A stretch of DNA of 45,051 bases from JARIHD01 sp036392795 (GTDB lineage Bacteria; Patescibacteriota; Saccharimonadia; Saccharimonadales; UBA4665). Shown one piece after another: positions 17,370-26,423 of this stretch. Positions within the stretch are counted from its first letter, which is position 1; every line of letters starts with the position of its first letter. Location: positions 1 through 45,051 of the forward strand of contig DASVXH010000058.1 in assembly GCA_036392795.1 (NCBI GenBank). Reading direction: 5' to 3'. The notes below the pieces were generated by a model that worked only from the letters and a program-made list of their open reading frames with translations, did no database searches and was not told the DNA's origin. Both the position numbers and the translations under genes were made by a program.

Positions 17370-18050
17370 TCATCCAAACGTTGGAATAATAGACTGCATC
17401 GTTGGATTACGGAAAGTATATAAGCGGGCCGGCCGATGTGCGCCGCCGTGCGCCTGGTCACTGAGCTCTGTTAATAAATCCAGCGCCATGATTTTTTTAC
17501 GGAAATTACGCTTGTCCAGCTTGCTGTCAAGTACTGCCTCGTAGGCCGTCTGTAGCTCCGTAAAAGTAAATGACGGGGGCAGGAGCGCAGCAATGGCGGC
17601 GGTATCGGTAATCATTGCCTTAAGCCGAGCGTGGGCAAAGGCAATCAGCTTATTATGATCATACGCCAGCTCTGGGAGGTTGGTTACTGGATAAAATTGA
17701 GGATTTTGCACTATATCGTCATGTCCTGGAGTCATGTTTCGCCCCAGCCCCATATATACTACGCTGACGGCATGGCCGCGGGGATCACGTTTTACACTGT
17801 CAAAGGTGTAAAGCTGCTCTAGCCATCCTAGATCTGTTATATGAATACCTGTTTTTTCGGCTAGGACGCGGTCGAGGGCCTGTCTGGTAGTTTCACCGGC
17901 AGGATTATAGCCGCCCGGTAGTGCATACGCTCCTTTGAAGGGCTCGAAACCACGCTTAATAAGCAATACTTGTAACTCACGCGTGTCATTACTGAGCTGA
18001 AAAACTATGCCATCTACCGTTAGTATCGGAGCAGTGTAATCCGGGGACAT
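17370..18050 (-). CDS. NrtR-like transcriptional regulator (Nudix domain plus winged helix)
   Basis: About 226 residues. The N-terminal Nudix-like domain (VLLIKRGFEPFKGAYALPGG, then YNPAGETTRQALDRVLAEKTG) lacks the catalytic RE and one glutamate of the box, as in NrtR regulators that bind but do not hydrolyse their ligand. The C-terminal winged helix is clear: FTFTELQTAYEAVL, LDKRNFRKKIM, then RPARLYTF. NrtR proteins sense ADP-ribose or related NAD metabolites and repress NAD genes. The ATG at 18050 (MSPDYTAP) fits the family N-terminus better than the longer open frame to 18167. The adjacent Nudix gene and its palindromes are the obvious target. Confidence 0.8.
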   Translation of the reverse strand: MSPDYTAPILTVDGIVFQLSNDTRELQVLLIKRGFEPFKGAYALPGGYNPAGETTRQALDRVLAEKTGIHITDLGWLEQLYTFDSVKRDPRGHAVSVVYMGLGRNMTPGHDDIVQNPQFYPVTNLPELAYDHNKLIAFAHARLKAMITDTAAIAALLPPSFTFTELQTAYEAVLDSKLDKRNFRKKIMALDLLTELSDQAHGGAHRPARLYTFRNPTMQSIIPTFG

Positions 18051-18238
18051 GGTGTCAAGTATACACCGGCTTTGACAAAGATAGAAATATCGTACCGCCG
18101 GGCCGCGGGCTTGACCGTTTGATGAAACGAAAAAGTTCGCCGCACGGCCTCCATTGACATATATCACATAGAGTTAAAATTCCCCGACCGTCCTTACATC
18201 TAAGGTCGGTACTTAATTCCGATCGCAAACAGTAAGTC

Positions 18239-19357
18239 CTAGAGGTCGTCGTAAGAAATAATTCCTTGCATATCCTCTAGCTTAAGTGCCATTTGATGTA
18301 CAATACTGGCATTTCTGCTCATTCGATCAACCAGACGATCAAGCGCTTCATTTTCTGTGTCGCTCTCGGGACTGCGATAGCGGGATATGAATGCGCGCGC
18401 TTCCTCCGGTGATAGGTCCTCGATTGTGACGGTGGGTAGTATATTTTGAAGCCGATTGTTTAAACCAATGAGAATATTGCAGGTATTTGGAGCGGGAGGA
18501 AGAAGTCGATGAAAATCGTCGAGAGATATATCGGCAGGGATATTATCTACAACCCTGAGGGTAAACCTATCGGATTGGTCGGCTGCACCTATTTGTTGGA
18601 TATTGAGTGGGCTATTAGATCGGTCGTATTGCTGCCAGTACACGTTCGAGAAAGCTGCTCCAAAATAATGAATGTATCTATTTACGGTTGAGGTTTTGCC
18701 TACACCGGGTTGGCCGGTTACTAAAACGCTGGAATATTCAGGTTTTACAAGGCCCCCGGTATTGTTATCGGTTAGTGCGGTGTGAATATCCCATAATCTT
18801 GGATAACGAGTAATATTATGCGTCCAAAACTTACGGGGCCCTCTCCTGTTGGGATGATGATTGTTGGGCACTATGCCAATCCCACCGTCTAAAGATAAGG
18901 CTTGTTTACTTATAGCTTGCGTAATTGATGTCATCCAGGTCGTCGAATTTGGCATGAAGGAGGCGGTGGATATGAGATGCTCTGAGTCTGTAAGACTTTT
19001 AGGAAAAATGTGATCGGTCGATTCTTCTGGATTGATCACAATAAGCCTGCCGCTATTTCCTGACTGCTGCGCGGCAATATAGGCTGCGCAAAGTTCTGCC
19101 TGGCATGCATCGCGATAGGTTAAATGTCTAGAATAATAAGCAACAAACAATTTCGAGGAGCTAATGCCATGTTGGATCTCGGCGGTAATACTTTTTCCCA
19201 CTTCAATACTATGCTCGTCGAAGAAAACGCGAAGCCCTGCTTTACCCAGGTGCGCGTAGAATCTGCGGCCTTGTTCGCGGTCAGGCCCTGCGAAAGATAG
19301 AAACACATCATACGAGGGGCTAGAATCGGGGGAATGTGTTGCAGGGTTATATGACAT
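18239..19357 (-). CDS. TIR domain plus STAND/NB-ARC-like NTPase
   Basis: A 372-residue protein. Residues 14-150 form a TIR domain: YDVFLSFAGPDRE, then VFFDEHSIEVGKSI, YYSRHLTY and QAELCAAY, where Glu88 is in the place of the NADase catalytic glutamate. Residues 205-365 form a P-loop NTPase with Walker A GQPGVGKT (215-222), a VVDNI Walker-B-like strand and an LSPEEARAFI segment typical of NB-ARC folds. It ends there, without the repeat domain that senses the trigger in full STAND proteins. Bacterial TIR-STAND proteins are abortive-infection NADases. An AGGA site precedes the ATG and a TATACT box lies just upstream. The Nudix and NrtR neighbours suggest NAD-linked chemistry. Confidence 0.82.
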   Translation of the reverse strand: MSYNPATHSPDSSPSYDVFLSFAGPDREQGRRFYAHLGKAGLRVFFDEHSIEVGKSITAEIQHGISSSKLFVAYYSRHLTYRDACQAELCAAYIAAQQSGNSGRLIVINPEESTDHIFPKSLTDSEHLISTASFMPNSTTWMTSITQAISKQALSLDGGIGIVPNNHHPNRRGPRKFWTHNITRYPRLWDIHTALTDNNTGGLVKPEYSSVLVTGQPGVGKTSTVNRYIHYFGAAFSNVYWQQYDRSNSPLNIQQIGAADQSDRFTLRVVDNIPADISLDDFHRLLPPAPNTCNILIGLNNRLQNILPTVTIEDLSPEEARAFISRYRSPESDTENEALDRLVDRMSRNASIVHQMALKLEDMQGIISYDDL

Positions 19358-19532
19358 AGACTTTATCCTAGTATAGTAGAAAGCGGCGTAGCCGAACGGC
19401 TTATTATTGAAATCAATGGAACACTTTTTAGTAAATTTTTGACGCCTATTCCAACGATGCTTTTAGGCGCGGCATAAATTAGAATTCTGACTTGGAATGG
19501 TCTATGCTATAAGAGTTATTCAAGGATTTATC

Positions 19533-20495
19533 ATGTACATCGAAGATATCGACCTGCCCACTGAAGCTTACGAAGTGTTAAATGCCCAAACCCTTCAGTC
19601 CATCATGTCAAGCCTTACCTCAAGCCATGAGCTTCCGCTTCGCTTCAGCTACCTGGGTGAAGGGGCTACTCGCTGGGATAATGCCATTACCGTCCTATCA
19701 TCAGAAAAGCAGAAGGCGTTACTGCCAAATTACGCCAGCATATTGAAGTCTTTGTGGGAGTGCATTGGTGATTCACCCGTGAATGTTATAGATCTGGGGC
19801 CAGGCAATGGCTTGCAGGCAAAAGAATTAATAGATCAGTTGCAGTCAAAGGATCAATTGCATGCATACGTCGGTGCAGATATTAGTTCAAAAATGCTCGT
19901 TATCGCCTCCAAAAATGTTCGAGACTGGACTCACTCCGAAACCCCTGTAATCACCCATGTTAAAGATTTTATTAAAGAAGATATCGACGACATTTTTAAT
20001 GACGAGCAACTTGGTACGCATCCGCGGGTTGTTCTGATATTGGGAGGAACGCTGGACAACGATGCGTCACCGGTCGAAGTACTACGCAAAATTAGCCAAT
20101 ACCTCAGGCCAAAGGATCTTCTGCTCTATGACGTGCTCACCCCGATTGATGCACCATCATCTCAGGCAGCATTTCTCCTTTCACCAAGACATTCTTATTT
20201 ACTGGAGCTTCTGGGCATCCGCAGCGATTTATACAAGACCCAACGTATATATGACGCCTCGTCACATACCCGGGTGGATCAGATTATTCCAACGGCCGAC
20301 ATTGAGCTTACTTATAAAATCAATAACATCCCCCGGGTCGCCACGCTCAGGGAGGGCGAACCCATTACCATTTGGCGATATCATTCTATCAGTCCCCAGG
20401 AGGCAAAGGACAATCTCCAGCAAAGCGGTCTACGCGTTATTGCTACTTCTGACAGCAAAGAAAGGCGCAGTCTACTCTTTTTGTGTGCAGTTTAG
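19533..20495 (+). CDS. EgtD-like SAM-dependent methyltransferase (Methyltransf_33)
   Basis: About 320 residues with a class I methyltransferase core: VIDLGPGNGLQAKELI is motif I, followed by AYVGADISSKML and VVLILGGTLDN. The layout and the late IWRYHSISPQEAKDNLQQSG segment match the EgtD/DUF2260 family, whose founding member trimethylates histidine. There is no other ergothioneine gene nearby, so the substrate is unknown. An ATG at 19497 is also in frame, but the one at 19533 has AAGGA six bases ahead. It is divergent from the TIR gene across a 175-base gap, so it may be part of the same accessory module. Confidence 0.65.
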   Translation: MYIEDIDLPTEAYEVLNAQTLQSIMSSLTSSHELPLRFSYLGEGATRWDNAITVLSSEKQKALLPNYASILKSLWECIGDSPVNVIDLGPGNGLQAKELIDQLQSKDQLHAYVGADISSKMLVIASKNVRDWTHSETPVITHVKDFIKEDIDDIFNDEQLGTHPRVVLILGGTLDNDASPVEVLRKISQYLRPKDLLLYDVLTPIDAPSSQAAFLLSPRHSYLLELLGIRSDLYKTQRIYDASSHTRVDQIIPTADIELTYKINNIPRVATLREGEPITIWRYHSISPQEAKDNLQQSGLRVIATSDSKERRSLLFLCAV

Positions 20496-20638
20496 GCAGA
20501 GAGCGGTGGCAAAAACTGTAACACTGAAAAATTGTAGCTTCATCTTTACATTTTTGCGTTCAAACGCGACAATATAGGTAATGATTATCGTAAAAATAAA
20601 ACAAGTTTTGTTATATAAGGCGTTTGCGGTGAAGAATA

Positions 20639-22117
20639 ATGCATAAAAGCTCATCACCGCACAAATCGCTCATTACCTTGTTTGTGATTATTACACTTAT
20701 CGCGGTGCTTTTAGGCTTTTTCCTTTATAAAATTCTATACTCCCAGGATGTGCCGGCCAACAAGAATGTCTACGAGTTGGTGGCCTGGAGCATGGTTGCT
20801 GTGCTGCTGCTTATAGCAATAAGCGGAACGATATCGGTACTGACGGTTACAAAACAAATCCGTAAGTTAAAAGATGAAGCCAGTAGATTTGCAAATGGGG
20901 ACCTGTCGCGCAAAATCGAAGTGTCGGGCACCGACGAGGTAGGGCAACTGGCTTATGCCTTCAATCAGATGTCCGACCGGTTACGCGCTTCATATCAGCG
21001 AATTGCCTTGGAAAAGCAGCGGGACGAGATTCTTCTGGAGAGTATGGGCGAGGGTATGATTGCCCTGGATAAAAAAGGCCAGGTCGGGCTTATTAATAAC
21101 AACGCAGTGGCTATGCTTAATCTAGAGGGCAAAGAGGTCTTGGGTCAGTTAGTGTATAAGGCATTCGCACTACAGAACGCCGATGGTAAAAAACCGCTTT
21201 CCGCTCACGACCGTCCAGAGATGAGGGCACTTCATACTGCGAAGCCGCAGAGCAACGTCTTTGGGTTTTTGATTGAGGGACAAAAACCCTTGATGCTTCA
21301 CATTAACGCTAGCCCCGTGATCATTGATAAAAAGACTGCCGGGGCTATCGTTATCTTGCGCGATGTTACGCACGAGCGAGAGGTCGACCGCATGAAAACT
21401 GAATTTATTTCTTTGGCATCGCATCAATTGCGTACCCCGCTTTCCGCCATCAAATGGTATACGGAGATGTTGCTTGCAGGTGACGCAGGCAAGCTAAAAA
21501 AAGAACAGCAGGAATTCGCCCAGAATATTTACGATTCAAGTGAGCGCATGATTGAACTAGTGTCCTCGCTCCTTAATATTTCACGTATTGAATCCGGACG
21601 AATTATTATTGATCCGCGTCCGACGGACCTGAAGCAGCTAGTGGATGGCATCGTGAATGACCTAAGGGCCAAAACCGAAGAAAAACAGCAATCACTCATC
21701 ATAAGCGTTCATAAAGAATTGCCAAAGATCAACCTCGATGCTCGCCTGATTGGCCAGGTATTCTTGAATCTTCTGACAAATGCAATTAAGTATACACCGC
21801 AAGGGGGTGAAATAAGTGTGTTTGTCTCCCGGAAAGAAGACCAGATCGTCGCACAGGTGAGCGACAACGGCTATGGTATTCCAAAGCAAGAGCAGGACAA
21901 GGTTTTTCAAAAATTCTTCCGCGCCGAAAATGCGGTCAAGATAGAGACAGACGGCACCGGTCTTGGTCTGTATTTGATCAAATCGGTCGTTGAGTCTTCG
22001 GGTGGCAAAATTTGGTTTGAAAGCGCAGAGGGCAAGGGCACGACATTTTGGTTTAGTTTGCCTATGAGCGGCATGAAGGCCAAAACGGGCGAAGTTACAT
22101 TAGACGAACTTAAATAA
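20639..22117 (+). CDS. membrane sensor histidine kinase (HAMP-PAS-HisKA-HATPase)
   Basis: A 492-residue kinase. Membrane segments lie at about 12-33 and 48-70 with only a 15-residue external loop between them, so the sensing is probably not extracellular. HAMP follows (about 71-122), then a PAS domain (about 133-245), HisKA with the phospho-acceptor His262 in SLASHQLRTPLSAIKW, and the ATPase domain with N box (NLLTNAIKYTP), VSDNGYGIP, and GTGLGLYL. All catalytic boxes look intact. It is followed after 17 bases by a receiver gene, its likely partner. The upstream gap is AT-rich. Confidence 0.92.
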   Translation: MHKSSSPHKSLITLFVIITLIAVLLGFFLYKILYSQDVPANKNVYELVAWSMVAVLLLIAISGTISVLTVTKQIRKLKDEASRFANGDLSRKIEVSGTDEVGQLAYAFNQMSDRLRASYQRIALEKQRDEILLESMGEGMIALDKKGQVGLINNNAVAMLNLEGKEVLGQLVYKAFALQNADGKKPLSAHDRPEMRALHTAKPQSNVFGFLIEGQKPLMLHINASPVIIDKKTAGAIVILRDVTHEREVDRMKTEFISLASHQLRTPLSAIKWYTEMLLAGDAGKLKKEQQEFAQNIYDSSERMIELVSSLLNISRIESGRIIIDPRPTDLKQLVDGIVNDLRAKTEEKQQSLIISVHKELPKINLDARLIGQVFLNLLTNAIKYTPQGGEISVFVSRKEDQIVAQVSDNGYGIPKQEQDKVFQKFFRAENAVKIETDGTGLGLYLIKSVVESSGGKIWFESAEGKGTTFWFSLPMSGMKAKTGEVTLDELK

Positions 22118-22134
22118 CGTTAGCGAGGTGAGTT

Positions 22135-22542
22135 ATGTCAAAGACAATTACAACGGTTATGGTGGTCGAAGATGAGGCATTATTACTCCAAGCCGCGACC
22201 AAAAAATTAGAGCACGAGGGCATAAAAGTATTGTCTTGCCCCAGTGGGGAAGCGGCGCTAAAGTACGTAGATAACCTTGCTGCTGCGCCGGATGCCATAT
22301 GGCTAGACTATTACCTCAAGGATATGAACGGCCTGGCCTTTATGCAGGCTATCAAAACCAATCCGAAATGGGCAGAAATACCTGTTATCGTCGTAAGTAA
22401 TTCTGCAAGCCCGGATAAAGTTCATAATATGCTGGCGCTTGGCGTCAATAAATATATCCTAAAGGCCCAATATCGGCTGGATGAGATCATTACGATACTT
22501 CGTGAAATCATTGATGATGCTCGGGCTGGTAAAGATAAATAG
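22135..22542 (+). CDS. single-domain response regulator (receiver only)
   Basis: A 135-residue CheY-like receiver with acidic pair Glu12-Asp13, phospho-acceptor Asp58 in WLDYYL, the serine in VVSNSAS and Lys in YILKAQY. There is no output domain, so it must act by protein contact or in a phosphorelay. A ribosome site AGGTGAG precedes the ATG in the 17-base gap after the kinase gene. The signal and output are unknown, but the two membrane proteins downstream are the nearest candidates. Confidence 0.9.
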   Translation: MSKTITTVMVVEDEALLLQAATKKLEHEGIKVLSCPSGEAALKYVDNLAAAPDAIWLDYYLKDMNGLAFMQAIKTNPKWAEIPVIVVSNSASPDKVHNMLALGVNKYILKAQYRLDEIITILREIIDDARAGKDK

Positions 22543-22568
22543 ACGGCAACCAGAGGTCTGGCGTCAGA

Positions 22569-23639
22569 TCATTTAAGCGCTGTCTTTGATTTGTATGCCG
22601 CAACATACTGCGATGCAAGTGCTGCTACGATCATAAGGGCGGACAGGATCTGACCCTTTTGTTCGTTGACCGAAAAGTCGCCCGAAATAAAGGTGACGAA
22701 CACAAGGAAAATACCATTACCAATCGTTTGCAGCACCATTGAAATAGCAAGGAATAAGGTGCTTTTGCTGTACACCCTGGTAGTTTTTGCAACACTCTTA
22801 AAACCAAGTATGGCCGAAATCGTTGAAAAGTAGACGCTGACACCGAAGCCGATAACAGCTAGGTCGAAGAATAACTCATGCGAAACAGGAACCGGATGAG
22901 GTAGTAGGGCCAACAGGGCAGCCAGCAAAACCGCGCTGACGGCGACTCCGGTTGGCCTAAGCAGCCGGGAAACGGCTACGTTAAGCTGTTTCGCGTAGAT
23001 GTAAAAAGCCAAATAGTAAAAACCGTAAACCGGTATGGCTGCAGCCAAAAAACCGCCATGTTGGAACATGGGATGACTTTCCAGATAATCACTAGCGGCG
23101 ATGATGGGAAAGTTAAGCGCGAACAAGCCTGTCCCGATGGTTGCTGCCATCAGATAGTTCACGGAACCCTGTAGTTGTGCTGCTAGATCTTTTTTGATTG
23201 ACTGGAACAAAAGAGCCAGGCCAATAAACAACGTACATACAAAGAACGCAAGGATGACCTGTCCTTCCATGAGCCCTAAAGCCGTAAGCAGGCCCGTAAT
23301 GGCGCCGCAAAGGGTGATTGTAATGCCTATCCGCGCAAGAGTTGCCTTTTTTAAATCCCGAAGCGGGTTTTTGGCGGCGAAGTGCCGTTCCATATTGGTG
23401 CGTAGAGACGTCTTCGTAAAGTTACGCAACCTTTCTTTGTGGATCAGATACTCTTCTAGCTCGGTTTGGATGGACTTTAGCGTTTGTACGTCGTGAGCAG
23501 TCGGCTGCGATGTCCGCGAGGTTATAATACGGAGCTTATCCAGCGTGGTATCAACGGTTTGAGGCTCCGAGGCCAAAGAAGCTAGATAAACTATCCGGTC
23601 AATTAACTGTCGAGCGTTTTTTTGCCCATCCATATTCAT
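22569..23639 (-). CDS. polytopic membrane protein with N-terminal cytosolic helical domain
   Basis: 356 residues. The first 90 form a soluble helical domain (IVYLASLASE, LRIITS, LEEYLIHKERLRNF). Hydrophobic segments follow from about residue 105 to the end, about eight helices. I do not recognise the family. The soluble domain clearly matches the C-terminal tail of the membrane protein at 23943-25049, but at the other end of the chain. It is tail-to-tail with the response regulator gene, 26 bases away. Function is unknown; a membrane sensor or effector tied to the two-component pair is possible. Confidence 0.75.
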   Translation of the reverse strand: MNMDGQKNARQLIDRIVYLASLASEPQTVDTTLDKLRIITSRTSQPTAHDVQTLKSIQTELEEYLIHKERLRNFTKTSLRTNMERHFAAKNPLRDLKKATLARIGITITLCGAITGLLTALGLMEGQVILAFFVCTLFIGLALLFQSIKKDLAAQLQGSVNYLMAATIGTGLFALNFPIIAASDYLESHPMFQHGGFLAAAIPVYGFYYLAFYIYAKQLNVAVSRLLRPTGVAVSAVLLAALLALLPHPVPVSHELFFDLAVIGFGVSVYFSTISAILGFKSVAKTTRVYSKSTLFLAISMVLQTIGNGIFLVFVTFISGDFSVNEQKGQILSALMIVAALASQYVAAYKSKTALK

Positions 23640-23942
23640 ATAGTAACAAGTGATTATCTTTTAAGGAAGGCAGAGAATATTGATGTAGCAGCCGGCCTGC
23701 TTAAAGGGAATGATTCTGCCGGCCGCTACGGAAGTCGCCACTGATCTAAGTCGTCTGCCGATTTCAGAGGCGAAATGCTGAAAGCCCCACTGCATCAAGA
23801 ATCAATACATATTTCTCGAAGCTGGCAAATCGGCTGTGCAACACTATGGCGCACAAAGCACCTGTCAGCGTGGGCAGAATGGTGATATTTAATTTAAATT
23901 TAAAGTACTTATGCTAAATTACCTGAAAATTAAGGTACTTTT
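23640..23942. other. intergenic region between the two membrane-protein genes
   Basis: A 300-base divergent gap. An imperfect inverted repeat (GCAGCCGGCCTGC near 23688 with GCCGGCCGCT near 23720) lies near the minus-strand gene. The right end is very A/T-rich with TTTAATTTAAATTT (23888-23905) and a repeated AAGTACTT / AAGGTACTT pair just before the ATG at 23943, the likely promoter and possible operator of that gene. No ORF or RNA gene was recognised. Confidence 0.45.
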
Positions 23943-25049
23943 ATGAAACGAGCATATATTGCCGCAAGCTTATTTATTTTTCCGCTTCTGCCCATAGCAG
24001 CAACGTTCTTTTTTATACCACCAGACTCCAATGGCGTTTACTGGCAGTTCAATTTGATGGCTTTGGTTTTATACACGGGTAGTGCGGTGATGTTTTTGCT
24101 TGCTATGCGTGGTTTTCGCCAGCAATTCAAGGTTGCGTACCGATTTATGAGCGCGGGCGCCTCGATGCTGATGGTGGGTGTGTTTGGTGTGATAGGTTCA
24201 CGCGCTTTCTTGGGTGAATCGTTGCTTGGGCGGGTATTATCCGAGGTGCCTTTTCTTTTTATGGCGGTATTCTTTTATATTGGAATTCGGATTTATGCCA
24301 GACTGATCGGTCTGAACGGCATGCTTACAAAAGCGGTCGGAGTTGTCGGAGTCTTGGTGGTTCTCAGTTTTCCCCTGGGATTTATAACGGCATTAAGCGG
24401 CCATTCAGGTCTTGACCCCATTATTTTAATACAGACATTTAATAGACTGCTCTTTACGGTGACGGCAATTTTGGCCTACCAAGTCTGGCGGACGACGAGC
24501 CCCATGTATAAACGCGCACTGGCGTTGCTATCTACTTACCTCGCCATAACGGCAATTATGGTAATAATTCGTATAACTGATGTGCAGCCTTGGGCGAAAC
24601 CTTTCATTCCTTGGTATGACCCGGTTTATGTACTTGCGGGCATCGCGCTGTTTGTGGCCGCATTGCGATTTAATCAGATTGCTTACGCCGAGAAGATTAA
24701 GGCGGCCGCGGGCCAGGTAGCGGCTACAGGTAGGGATACGTTAACATCTGTAGATATAATTGTTTCCGTTGCCGGCCTGGCCTCGAACCTTCGAGCTGTG
24801 GACAAGATTTTGGACCCCATGCGGCAAATTACCGCCCTACAACAAGGTCCCCATAAGCAACTAAGTGAAGCCCAGCAAGCCACTCTAGCGAAGGTCTACC
24901 TGCAAGTGGAGGACTATTTGGTTACTAAGGAGCCACTACGAAAATTTGAGCAGCGAGACCTGCGCCAAATGATTGAGCTGCAATTTAAAGATACCGTAGA
25001 CGAGCCAGCGTTTTGGCGGCGGGTCCACGTAGAATCCTCCCACTCTTAG
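23943..25049 (+). CDS. polytopic membrane protein with C-terminal cytosolic helical domain
   Basis: 368 residues. The first 250 carry about seven to eight hydrophobic helices (SLFIFPLLPIAATFFFI at the start, FIPWYDPVYVLAGIALFVAA at the end). The last 90 residues are soluble and helical (IVSVAGLASN, MRQITA, VEDYLVTKEPLRKF), matching the N-terminal domain of the divergent neighbour. The overall shape recalls 7TM sensory modules, but there is no kinase or cyclase part. The ATG follows AAGGTACTTTT, a weak ribosome site. Confidence 0.75.
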   Translation: MKRAYIAASLFIFPLLPIAATFFFIPPDSNGVYWQFNLMALVLYTGSAVMFLLAMRGFRQQFKVAYRFMSAGASMLMVGVFGVIGSRAFLGESLLGRVLSEVPFLFMAVFFYIGIRIYARLIGLNGMLTKAVGVVGVLVVLSFPLGFITALSGHSGLDPIILIQTFNRLLFTVTAILAYQVWRTTSPMYKRALALLSTYLAITAIMVIIRITDVQPWAKPFIPWYDPVYVLAGIALFVAALRFNQIAYAEKIKAAAGQVAATGRDTLTSVDIIVSVAGLASNLRAVDKILDPMRQITALQQGPHKQLSEAQQATLAKVYLQVEDYLVTKEPLRKFEQRDLRQMIELQFKDTVDEPAFWRRVHVESSHS

Positions 25050-25300
25050 AGAATAATAGTTTCATAAGTAAAACCCTGTTTACCCATGACACACAAAACT
25101 GCGTGGTCTTGATCTCGGCTCCGAGCGATTTAGAAATCTTCAAATAATAATTGCGTGAGGGAATTTCAGTCTTGTATACCTTATCCTGGTGGGATGGATG
25201 TGTTTTTGGGTCTTAAAATCGGCGGCAAGCACCTCTGATAGCCATTTCTTTGCATGCGGGTCGAGCTTGTTCATTGCATCAGCAAATGTAATGTTCGAAC
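25050..25300 (-). pseudogene. degraded gene remnant (frameshifted)
   Basis: Read on the minus strand, this gap gives a protein-like stretch (FADAMNKLDPHAKKWLSEVL, then HIHPTRIR) that stops, and continues after a shift of frame as KVYKTEIPSRNYYLKIS followed by more residues. No start codon with a ribosome site is visible, and the family is not recognised. It looks like the remains of a small cytosolic protein gene. Confidence is limited because the case rests on sequence plausibility alone. Confidence 0.35.
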
Positions 25301-25364
25301 GGCCACAGAGACTAAATAATGCCCTACGATGCTACTTAAAAACATCTGATATAATATTCTAAAC

Positions 25365-26321
25365 TTGAAAGATTTGATCTGTATGATTCCGAAGCCCGTC
25401 GCTATCGTTCCTGAGAAAATTCTACCCGCTCAACCAGACAGAATCGTTGAATATGCGACTACCGTAGAGGCTATGGGATACTGGGCTGTTACCGCCAAGG
25501 ATCACGTTGTGTTGGGGAGAAAGCCAGATGGCAACAACGGATACACAAACGAACAATCCTTTTTTGAGCCAATGACCCTCTTCAGCTATATGGCAGGTGT
25601 GACCCGGCGTATCAAGATGATAACTGGAGTTATGGTGCTGCCGCAGCGACCAACGGCACTTATGGCCAAGCAAGCACAAGCTGTTAGTGACATGAGCGGC
25701 GGTCGCCTTATTCTTGGAGTCGGCGTTGGCAGTAACGCCACAGAGTTTGCCGCAATGGGTGCATCTATGAGCGATCGGGGCAAGCGAATGGATGAGCAAC
25801 TGGTGGCGCTTCGTAACCTGTGGCACCAACCGTACGCTGATCTGTCCGTAGGTAATGAGCAAGGCCGTGGGGTTGGTATCAATCCGCTTCCAAAGCATGA
25901 AATACCTATTTGGTTGGGAGGATGGGCCCGGCAGGCGCTTATTCGCACGGCGAAATTCGCTGATGGATGGGCACCCATGGGGCATCCGGCCGATGCTGAA
26001 AAACTACTTCCTTTTCTGTATGAGCAACTGGATAAGAACGGTCGCGATCCTGACGCGTTCGATCTTTTTGGCGCCTTTTCTACGCTTCGGCACGGTACGC
26101 AGGCTCCAGATACGATTGAGCAACGAGAGAAGGATCTTGATCACTGGATGAATCTCGGCGCAACGGCAGTTGGCTATGGACGTCAGGCTAACTTCGCTGG
26201 ACTGGAGGATCGAACCCTTTCGCAACGCGAGGCATTAGATGCGCACTTAGAAGACCTGGCGACGCACATAGAAATGTTCTCTCGGATTACTGGATATAAG
26301 CTGGGCGCAAGTTCTGCATAA
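25365..26321 (+). CDS. luciferase-like (LLM-class) flavin/F420-dependent oxidoreductase
   Basis: About 318 residues with the bacterial-luciferase TIM-barrel pattern: EYATTVEAMGYWAVTAKDHV, RRIKMITGVMVLPQRPTALMAKQAQ, SGGRLILGVGVGSNATEF, MDEQLVALRNLW and IPIWLGGWARQAL. The family uses FMN or coenzyme F420 for hydride or mono-oxygenase reactions; the substrate is unknown. A TATAAT box (25350-25355) lies 9 bases ahead of the TTG at 25365, so a leaderless TTG start is plausible. The alternative is the ATG at 25383. It is the last gene before the mosaic region with junction repeats. Confidence 0.88.
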   Translation: MKDLICMIPKPVAIVPEKILPAQPDRIVEYATTVEAMGYWAVTAKDHVVLGRKPDGNNGYTNEQSFFEPMTLFSYMAGVTRRIKMITGVMVLPQRPTALMAKQAQAVSDMSGGRLILGVGVGSNATEFAAMGASMSDRGKRMDEQLVALRNLWHQPYADLSVGNEQGRGVGINPLPKHEIPIWLGGWARQALIRTAKFADGWAPMGHPADAEKLLPFLYEQLDKNGRDPDAFDLFGAFSTLRHGTQAPDTIEQREKDLDHWMNLGATAVGYGRQANFAGLEDRTLSQREALDAHLEDLATHIEMFSRITGYKLGASSA

Positions 26322-26337
26322 TACATCAGAGATAGGG

Positions 26338-26423
26338 AAATAATCATGGCGGTCTCAAGTTTAACTTTTCGAGTAAGCTACTGGTCCCATACTAAGGGCG
26401 GGTATGTGGCTGGCGTAGGCTAA
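26338..26423 (+). repeat. junction repeat copy G (decayed) with small ORF
   Basis: AATAATCATGGC then GGTCTCAAGTTTAACTTTTC matches copy B (38413-38457) over both flanks, but lacks the central CTGGGGAGAA. The ATG at 26346 opens a 25-codon frame starting MAVSSLTF, comparable to MVASKTF at copy B. It follows the oxidoreductase stop directly. Nothing else is seen up to the next gene at 26518. Confidence 0.5.

Noticed and set aside
25422..25985. Long open frames on the minus strand under the luciferase-like gene
   Set aside because: The plus-strand frame has clear family motifs; the antisense frames have none.
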